A stretch of DNA of 64,000 nt from Dipteris shenzhenensis (lineage: Eukaryota > Polypodiophyta > Polypodiopsida > Gleicheniales). The DNA lies in the NCBI GenBank assembly GCA_047967505.1, contig CM106541.1; one strand, given 5' to 3'. Below, in pieces: positions 57,230-64,000 of the stretch. Made by a program: the position numbers and the translations under genes. The notes under the pieces were generated by a model. It saw only the letters and a program-made list of their open reading frames with translations. It was not told the origin of the DNA and did no database searches. Numbering within the stretch: position 1 is the stretch's first letter; every line of letters starts with the position of its first letter.

Positions 57230-57824
57230 TAATGGCAGATGAGACTTTGGTAAATTGGAAATGCCAAAGTACAATGAACGAGGGGATCCCTATAGTTCCT
57301 TCAACTCTTCGACATAGCATGTTGTGGTGGAGGCGATCGCACCACCGAGGATAGAGTGGAAGCCATGGCCTTAAGAGTCAAAGATGAAATGATGCAGGCC
57401 AGTACCCATGGAGAGAAAATGTTTGGTGCCCACATTGTATGGCCAACCATACAACCAATGAATGCCCAATCTTGAGGAACATACTAAACCCACCAGAAGT
57501 AACTTAGCCCCCACGGTTATGGTGTCCCATCTGCAATGTTGTAGGGCATGATGTAAATACTTGTTTTTACAATATGAGGGTAGCACAGCCCTGGCCCCAA
57601 CAATACCAATAGCCGCCAATCCTAGTGTACAAACAACCAACACTGGCATCTAATGTAGTGCCATGTCTCAACCCACTCCTGGTGAGAACATAAGTGCCTC
57701 AACTAATGAGGAATCCCAATCCTCAGAAATATCCATGGGCTCCAAATCTTGCTCCTCCAATGCAACAACTCCAACCTAAAGAGTTGGAACCTCTGAGTAT
57801 GAAACAGAATACCCTATGTACTAA

Positions 57825-58073
57825 ATGGATGATGTGAAAGGACTCATCCCGGTGTATGCTACTCAACTAAGGCCTACCATATATCGAACACCCATCAAGT
57901 GTTTTGGTTGTGGAGAAAATCACCACATAGCACAATGGCCACAAAAGGCTAACCCCATTACATTCCATCTTGTGTGCAGGGAATGCATAGTTGGGCATGC
58001 TTACATGGATTGCCCACTAAGAACAAAGCCTCAACCAACCATAGAAGTAAACCCTAATGTACCCCTGGGATGA
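57825..58073 (+). pseudogene. Gypsy gag zinc-knuckle fragment
   Basis: An 82-codon frame with CFGCGENHHIAQW (last Cys changed to Trp) and CRECIVGHAYMDC (CX2CX3HX4C). Paired knuckles bind the element's RNA. The upstream gag body (57230-57800) is broken by stops. Confidence 0.65.
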
Positions 58074-58361
58074 TAAGTGTGAAAAATCACAGTGTGGCAA
58101 CACAAAGTGTGGCATCACAAGCAATCTTTGTCATAACAAGATAGCAAAAAGAAGTGGCACGAAAAAAACTTCTTTACACTCAAAAAGCAAAGAGCCCTCT
58201 GGCAAAACAAGCCATGACAATCCCACAACACAGTGAGACCATGCCTAGCACATCCATGGAAAGTGCCACCCAAGGAGCCAAGGAGGCATACCCCAATGCT
58301 AAAATTGAAAAGGCGTGTTACCAAGCCTTGAAGCAATGAGTACAACAAGAGTAAGAAAATT

Positions 58362-59283
58362 TTGAGATGGACAAGTGTAGCAATAGAGGTCAGAGCACCA
58401 TCAACACCCAGCATTGACAGAGTGATTTATCCCAACAACTTCCAACGGGTAACAAAGCAACATGCAAAACATCCCCAACTGGATGGCACTGCACTAGCAA
58501 GCTTGATAAGCTGCCCCATCACGATGCCAATTGGGACCTTACTAAGAAATTGCCCTACAATGTGGGAGAGTTTCAAGGGATGGATCGAATCTTCACAATA
58601 CTTCCTCCCACCTAAAGAAGAGAAAAAGGTAATTTCAGTAAAATTTGGTGCGAGGGATGACATAAAAAATATAACCATCCCGCTAGAGCATAAAGCCTTT
58701 GGCCAATACTCAGCAATAGTGGATGGCAGAGCCAGAGTAAAGATTTTGGCAAGAGAGCTATATGGAGAATGGGGCCTACATTTGATGCAAAAGGCCACAT
58801 TTAACATCCACCTAGCTGACCACACGAAAAATGAAGCCATTGGGTATCGTTGACAATGTGTCAACAAAAATTGCTCGAGTAAGGTTCACTCTCCAGTTTA
58901 CTATCTTGGATCTTCCCAAGGAAGCCATAGCATACCAAATATTGTTGGGAAGACCATGGCTTTGGAAAGCATCGGTACTCCATGATTGGGGCACTGATAG
59001 AATCACTATCGAAAATAGAGAAACTACTGTCAAGGTAAATCTAGGAGCAGGGGAAATCAAACACACTATTCTTAGAAATGTTGAAGACACTTCCTCCACT
59101 ACAGCCACTAGTCATGCATCCCCTATACCTACCAATATACTAAACCCCATAGAAGGGGATACACAAAGAAACATTAATACTTGGATACAGACATTGGTTA
59201 CAATAGATAATTGTAAGACCACATCCAATGTTGCCAGATGTGGATGCCCAAATGATACAACTAGAAGCACCAATCTGGGATGA
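58362..59283 (+). pseudogene. Gypsy aspartic protease region
   Basis: The 58362-58853 frame holds FGQYSAIVDGRARVKILA, the retropepsin active-site strand (Asp-Gly where Asp-Ser/Thr-Gly is usual). The overlapping frame 58831-59283 continues with AYQILLGRPWLWKASVLHDW, the conserved LGRPWL strand of plant gypsy proteases. A one-base shift near 58840 separates the halves, so the enzyme is dead. Confidence 0.7.
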
Positions 59284-59907
59284 TGAATTAGAAGTAGTGG
59301 AAATGCCAGTCTTCATGGCAAGCGTCGAGTGGGACAATGACCCTAAAGAGTCCATAAAAGAAGGCTATGGTGCCAACATTGATTGGGATATGGAAACAGA
59401 AGTTGATAATGCAACCTTGAAGGGCCAAGTATTTGATAATGACTTGGCAATCCTACAGGTACTCATGGCCATAGAATACCCCAAGATCAACCCTCTAGCA
59501 CTAGCCAATAGCAATTGGTCCAGGAAAAAGAAGGAGGGTGTACAATGCCAAAAGGCCAAGATCGAGCACTTCAACCAATTTGAAAGAATGCAAATAGAGT
59601 GGTGGAATTGTACTTAACTAAACCCACAAAAGCACTTGAGTCCCCAAATTTTGAATGGGATCCTAAAGGGCTTGAAGGTGTTTATATGGCCAGAGAACCA
59701 CTCCTTGGAAGTGTGACTCCTATTGAAAATCCATCACGAGTCTCACAAATCAAAAAGCTTAGAAAGTTCAAACCCAATGTGAGAATGAAGAGTCAGATGG
59801 TGAATAGTAACAAAAAAGAAGGACAAGCAAACAAAGGTGAATTTGACCAAATATCTTCAAGTGGAGCTAGCAGCCAAGCAAGCACCTCAAAGTCCATGAA
59901 GGCCTAA
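59228..59907 (+). pseudogene. Gypsy linker between protease and RT
   Basis: Two frames (59228-59617, 59599-59907) of acidic then basic low-identity sequence lie between protease and reverse transcriptase in the same orientation. No catalytic motif is seen. They fit the variable linker of gypsy pol and are assigned by position only. Confidence 0.45.
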
Positions 59908-59960
59908 GGGAAGTTCCCAATTACTTCAAAAACTACACTAGGGGAGAAGCAACAATAGAA

Positions 59961-61490
59961 ATGCCTAGGCCAGTCAGGGAATCAGAGCTCACAGAAATAG
60001 AGAATATTGAGGATACCCCAGTTTATGAAGGATCAGTTAAGACAAGGAAACTAAGTCTTGCCTTGGACGGAGAACAAGAAAAGCCTGTATATATCGGCGA
60101 ACAACTCACTCTAGAAGAAGAAAAAGAATTGAAATCATTGCTGATGGAATATAGAGATTGCATGGCTTGGTCCTACAAAGAAATGAAAGGGATTTCCCCA
60201 GAAGTTGGAGTACATACCATACCAATAAGGGAAGGATCCAAACCAAAGGTATGCGGACCTTACAAGATAAATCCCAAGTATGGCACCCATGTCTATGAAG
60301 AACTAGAAAATTTATTGGATGCTGGCTTCATTTGTGAGATCGAGCATACCAATTGGGTGTCACCAATTGTGATTGTTCCTAAGAAAAAAAAGAAGCTCAT
60401 AATATGTGTGAATCTCAAGAATGTCAATGCAACAACAATCAAAGATCATTATCCCCTACCATTGACTAAAATAGTTTTATAAAGGGTAGCGGGATTTGAA
60501 GTGTATAGCTTCTTAGATGTGTTCATCAGGTAGAACCAAGTACAAATTGCACCCCAAGATCAGGCAAAGACAGCTTTTGCCATAGAATGGAGCATTTCTG
60601 CATACAGAGTCATGCCATTCGGCACACAATGCCCCATCTACTTTTCAAAGGGTAATGTACACCACCTTCAAGGAACTTCTCAACAAGTTCCTACAAGTCT
60701 TCCTCGACGACTTGTGCATACACTCAAGAAAAAAGGATCACTTGAAATGCCTTGAAGAAGTCCTTAAAAAATGTAGGGAGTATGGACTCTCTTTAAATCC
60801 TCTAAATACCAATTCTTGATCACACACAGAGTAGTCTTGGGACACATAGTCTCTCGACATTGGGATTGCAACAAACATGGACAAAATAAAGATCATCATG
60901 GAACTTCCCCCCCCACTAAATGCCAAGGGAGTCTAAGTCTTCATTGGACATGCCAGATACTATAGAAGATTCATACTGAGGTATGCCATAATTGCAAGGC
61001 CCTTATATAAGCTCCTAGTCAACTTCACTTGGATAGACAAAATCGAACAAGCATTCAAAACCCTCAAGTAGAGATTGATCATACCCCCTGTTCTAATGGC
61101 ACCAAATTGGGACATAGAATTTCATGTACATGCTGACAGTTCCAATTATGCATTAGGGAGTGTGTTATGTCAACCTCGCAAACACAACAAAGACTACCTA
61201 GTATACTTTTAAACTGCTAAATGATGTGGAGGTGAATTACACCATAACAAAAAGAGAAGCCTTGGCAATGATCTATGGTGTGAAGAAATTTTGACATTAT
61301 CTATTGGCTACTGACTTTATCTTCTACACGAATCATCAAGCCTTATTACACCTTGTAAATCGGCCATGTACCATAGGCCGGATAACTCAATAGCTTCTAC
61401 TGCTACAAGAATTTAATTTCAAAATCGTGGTGAGAAAAGGAGCTCAACATTTCATTATTGATCACATGTCACGATTGAGGACAGAATAAG
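59961..61490 (+). pseudogene. Gypsy reverse transcriptase and RNase H, frameshifted
   Basis: 59961-60482 includes CMAWSYKEMKGISPEV, ELENLLDAGFICEIEHTNWV and SPIVIVPKKK, the N-terminal RT region. Further on, across shifts, come YRVMPFG, FKELLNKFLQVFLDDLCIHS (FLDD catalytic box, about 60670-60730) and YYRRFILRYA. RNase H follows with VHADSSNYALGSVL (about 61130-61170) and VVRKGAQHFIIDHMSRL (about 61430-61480). At least five frame disruptions: inactive. Confidence 0.75.
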
Positions 61491-61783
61491 AGTCGGAAGG
61501 AATTGAAGATGACCTACTAGATGCAGCATTATTTCAAATAGATGCTATGCATGATTGGTGTGCATACATCATTGGGTACTTAATGGTAGGAAGACCTCTC
61601 CTGAAATGAAAGCAATGGATGCTGGGAGAGACTAAACACATATCACATGGCCTACATCATATGGTGACCAGAGGTGATTTACAAAAGACAAAACACATAA
61701 CATTCCTTTTGGAGTACTATTCCAGGCAGAGAACCTCAAAAATTGACCAAGTGATGACAAATAAAGTTCAAAAGACAAAGTGC

Positions 61784-62523
61784 TCAAAAGGCATAATATT
61801 TATCTTCTACCACAAAGTTTGATTCTTCATTTGTCGATGGAGTTCTCTCTTCAACCAGATTTGCGATGTTTTTCTTCTTCTCATTGCAAAACGTCTCTGA
61901 ATGATTGTTCTTGCCACAATAAGTGCCAGGATGGATCTTGTAGCAATCATTTTCAAGATGATTGGTCTTTCCAAAATTCTTGCATGCCTTGTACTTGCTC
62001 TTTGATGAAAACTTCACTGCAATTCTTATGTGTGTTCTTCACCCATTCTTGAAGTGTTCTTTCTCCCTTCCTCTTGTAGAGAACTGATGATGCCCTCCAC
62101 TGTGGGTTGGGGAAGATTCTTCAAGGTAGTCACAACATAATCATAGTCTTGAGGCATACTCTTCAAGAGCATAGATATAGCATCATCTTCAGTAACTGGA
62201 GAGTTGATTGAGGCCAATTGTGTCATAAGACTCCTCAAAGTATTAACATGAGTTGCAACATTGTCTCCATCCATCTTAAGTTCAAAGAACTTAATTTTCA
62301 AATTCAACTTAGAAGTATAAGAGCTAGCACCAAATAACACATCTATGCCATGCCTCAAAAGGGGATTCCAAATTTGAAATATGATGCACATAATCATCTC
62401 CCAAACCTAATGCAATAATTGCATAAGCTTTCTCTAGCCTTTTAGCATCTGCAAGTGTAGTTGAAGAAGTTGTATTTGAGTGGAGTATCACTCTATTGGT
62501 AATGAAGGTCACTTTAGGTTCTC

Positions 62524-62595
<72 letters not shown>

Positions 62596-62674
62596 TCTCT
62601 CTCTCGTGTCTCTTCTCTTTTTCCATTGCTCTCTTCCAAAGTGCTCAAAAGTGTTGTCTAGTCGACCCATGGTA
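61784..62674 (-). pseudogene. Copia gag remnant with an in-frame GA microsatellite
   Basis: The frame probably starts ATG at 62674 (MGRLDNTFEHF). It passes through the (GA)n tract as a long Arg-Glu repeat, then AKRLEKAYAIIALGLGDDYV, LRSLMTQLASINSPVTEDDA and LKSMPQDYDYVVTTLKNLPQ (UBN2-type gag). It ends with knuckle-like motifs (CKNFGKTNHLENDC and YCGKNNHSETFC). Frame changes occur near 62390 and 62020. No protease follows because the gypsy remnant begins at 61780. Confidence 0.75.
62524..62594 (+). repeat. (TC)n microsatellite, about 35 repeats
   Basis: A pure TC tract of about 70 bp followed by shorter CTCTCTCGTGT repeats to about 62615. On the minus strand it is (GA)n within the Copia gag frame. 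Confidence 0.95.
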
Positions 62675-62689
62675 TCAGTCTAGATTAGC

Positions 62690-63525
62690 TTTAGATGTAG
62701 TTAAGAATACTTTGTGAGAGTTCTTGTGTGAGCGGGAGCTACAAGGCTACTCATAGAAAGAGAATGAACTAGAGAGATATGGACTCAAGAGTCTACATAA
62801 GAGGATATCTACAAGAGGGAGAGAAAAGGCTCATGGAAGAGCTTGAAGATACTAGAGCTACAGCAGCATGAGGCTCAATGGTCGAAGAGATGTTAAATAA
62901 GGGAGAGGAGGGCTCCTTTTATAGAGATTTTGTCACCCTCCTTTACCCATTTACAATTGTTGCCCATAGATTCCTTTCCCTATCAATCACATAAGCCGTA
63001 TGTCACCATCCATGTACTTTTTGGCTACTCTTGCCATGTCTCCCATCAAAAGATGCTCAAGACTCTTAAGCTATTAAGAAAGTCAAGAGTCTCCCCACAT
63101 GGAGCCCATAGGGACCCTCTCTTTTCCATATGTCCACATCCTCCTTATTCCACATAGGAATTCTAGAAGGATTTCTCTTGACTCCACACTCCTCCACATG
63201 CTTGGCATGTGATCTCTCTTATATTATTGGAACACATGGACATGAGCCCACCTATTTATATGACTCACTCTTCCTATTTTCTAAAAAACCCTCAATATAG
63301 CATACACAAATAACTCTCACCTCATACCAAGGTATTTATCATTCATACACATGGTATTTACAATGATCTATTCCACTCATCCTCTTAATCCCATACAATA
63401 TCTTAGAAAATAGAAATAAGTGAGAGCAGCTAGGTTATCACTTGATACTCAAACTCTTATCAAACATAGAGGAAGACAATACCAATGCCAAATAAAAAAT
63501 ATCAAGTTTTGGCATCACATCTTTC
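62690..63525 (-). mobile_element. Probable LTR with TATA box, minus strand
   Basis: On the minus strand, directly after a gypsy integrase end and a polypurine stretch (TTGGGGGGAAAGA), the sequence starts TGTGATGCCAAAACTTG near 63525. It contains a good TATA box, CTATAAAAGG, at 62914-62923 in the same orientation. The 3' boundary (before the Copia gag start at 62674) was not resolved and no primer binding site was identified, so it could belong to either neighbour. No coding sequence of its own. Confidence 0.4.
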
Positions 63526-63567
63526 CCCCCAACAGATCCTCTCTAGTGATAGAGAGGGTCTGCTAGC

Positions 63568-64000
63568 GCTCATGGTGGTCGATCATAGAGGAATTTAAGG
63601 CGATACTCATTGTTGCATTTGGGTATCACCATGCCATCAACATCCTTAAGCTGATAGGTTCCATTGGTGAACTTCTTCTTGACTCGATATGGTCCCTCCC
63701 ATTAGCCGACAAACTTTTTGTCTAGTCGCTTGTCCAAATGGCTATCAAATCTCATGAAAAATCTCCTTCTACAATATCTTTCTTCTTGTGTAATTTGGTG
63801 TCAAAACAGGCCTTGCACCTTTTTTAAGAAGCTTCCAAGTTTTGTAAGGCCTGTAATCTGCATTCATCCAAGGCTTCTAGCTATACCAAGCATTGAGCAT
63901 AAGCATCCTCCTGTCCTTCTATTCTTGCAACAGTAGTGCGAAGACTATGTATCTCCAATTCAATGGGCAAAATGGCTTCTATCTCATACACTAGTTGGAA
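63568..64000 (-). pseudogene. Ty3/gypsy integrase C-terminus, cut by the window end
   Basis: Minus strand: FQLVYEIEAILPIELEI at the window edge, then KLHKKKDIVEGD, then EGPYRVKKKFTNGTYQLKDV and NEYRLKFLY followed by a stop at about 63568. This is the end of a plant gypsy integrase (the GPY-type C-terminal domain). In-frame stops in the middle show decay. The rest lies beyond position 64000. Confidence 0.75.

Larger units (their letters stand above)
57230..61780 (+). mobile_element. Ty3/gypsy element remnant, gag to RNase H
   Basis: Domains in plus-strand order: a gag start with KLEMPKYNERGDPYSSF (about 57250), two knuckle-like motifs CFGCGENHH and CRECIVGHAYMDC (57898-58010), protease region, reverse transcriptase, RNase H and the linker towards integrase (about 61500-61640, DLLDAALFQIDAMHDWCAYI). 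Many stops and frameshifts. The order protease-RT-RNase H before integrase marks Ty3/gypsy. It breaks off near 61780 where a minus-strand Copia gag begins. No LTR was recognised. Confidence 0.8.

Noticed and set aside
62660-62690. TGGTATCAG at 62674 on the plus strand as a Copia primer binding site
   Set aside because: The match stops after nine bases (TCTAG follows instead of AGC), the preceding DNA is the reverse strand of a gag start codon region, and no plus-strand element follows.
1-64000. tRNA, rRNA or other structured RNA genes
   Set aside because: I looked for tRNA B-box (GGTTCGA) contexts and conserved rRNA words by eye and found none convincing; a tRNAscan-SE/Infernal run would be decisive.

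Overview
The window looks like repeat-dominated nuclear DNA of a land plant. It has one convincing host gene with short plant-type introns, tRNA-Met-type primer binding sites (TGGTATCAGAGC) on Copia elements, long (CT)n microsatellites and many layers of nested retrotransposons. The host gene resembles the BOI family known from bryophytes to seed plants. A lycophyte or fern is my guess; the sequence alone does not prove it.

Layout. 1-7.6 kb: no recognisable gene, with degenerate tandem duplications, CA-type and CT-type microsatellites and a GC-rich block at 2.9-6.0 kb. 7.6-9.7 kb: a four-exon gene for a BOI-type RING E3 ubiquitin ligase (369 aa), with G-box elements upstream. 9.7-19.5 kb: degenerate tandem repeats, a dead LINE reverse transcriptase, an unknown minus-strand coding remnant, a 213-bp inverted-repeat pair about 3.9 kb apart (15015-18941), a cluster of long palindromes (16037-17389), and an LTR at 19201-19451. 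21.5-25.7 kb: a broken Copia element (A). 25.7-27.6 kb: the protease-integrase part of another Copia family (B). 27.8-28.2 kb: a foldback/MITE-like element. 28548-47352: a Copia element (C) with LTRs about 6% diverged and a near-perfect 5-bp target duplication. It is interrupted by a second Copia element (D, from 30238), which is itself interrupted near 32010 by a different kind of element.

That inner element is the most interesting part of the window. On the minus strand it carries (i) a transposase-like gene which, once two short introns are recognised, reads as one 1188-residue protein with zinc-finger-like cysteine/histidine clusters, an AT-hook-like motif and a plausible DDE core, and (ii) 250 bp upstream, an intact 457-residue open frame with a complete eukaryotic-type protein kinase domain (GxGSxG, AIK, HNDLHPSN, DWG, APE). 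Upstream of the kinase lie a (CT)n tract and twelve 98-bp satellite units. Next come two leucine-rich-repeat gene fragments on either side of a fold-back region. I propose a kinase-carrying transposon, or a kinase captured by one.

47.4-64 kb: a short LTR, decayed Ty3/gypsy pieces, and a complete, apparently very young Copia element on the minus strand (50442-55925; LTRs differ at 1 of 297 positions; perfect 5-bp target duplication CCATC; uninterrupted 1458-codon polyprotein with every catalytic residue present). It sits inside a long pyrimidine-rich tract. After it come a decayed gypsy element (57.2-61.8 kb), a minus-strand Copia gag with an in-frame GA microsatellite, a probable LTR with a TATA box, and the end of a gypsy integrase running off the window.

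Only the RING ligase, the young Copia polyprotein and the kinase/transposase pair have intact reading frames. Nearly everything else is decaying mobile DNA.
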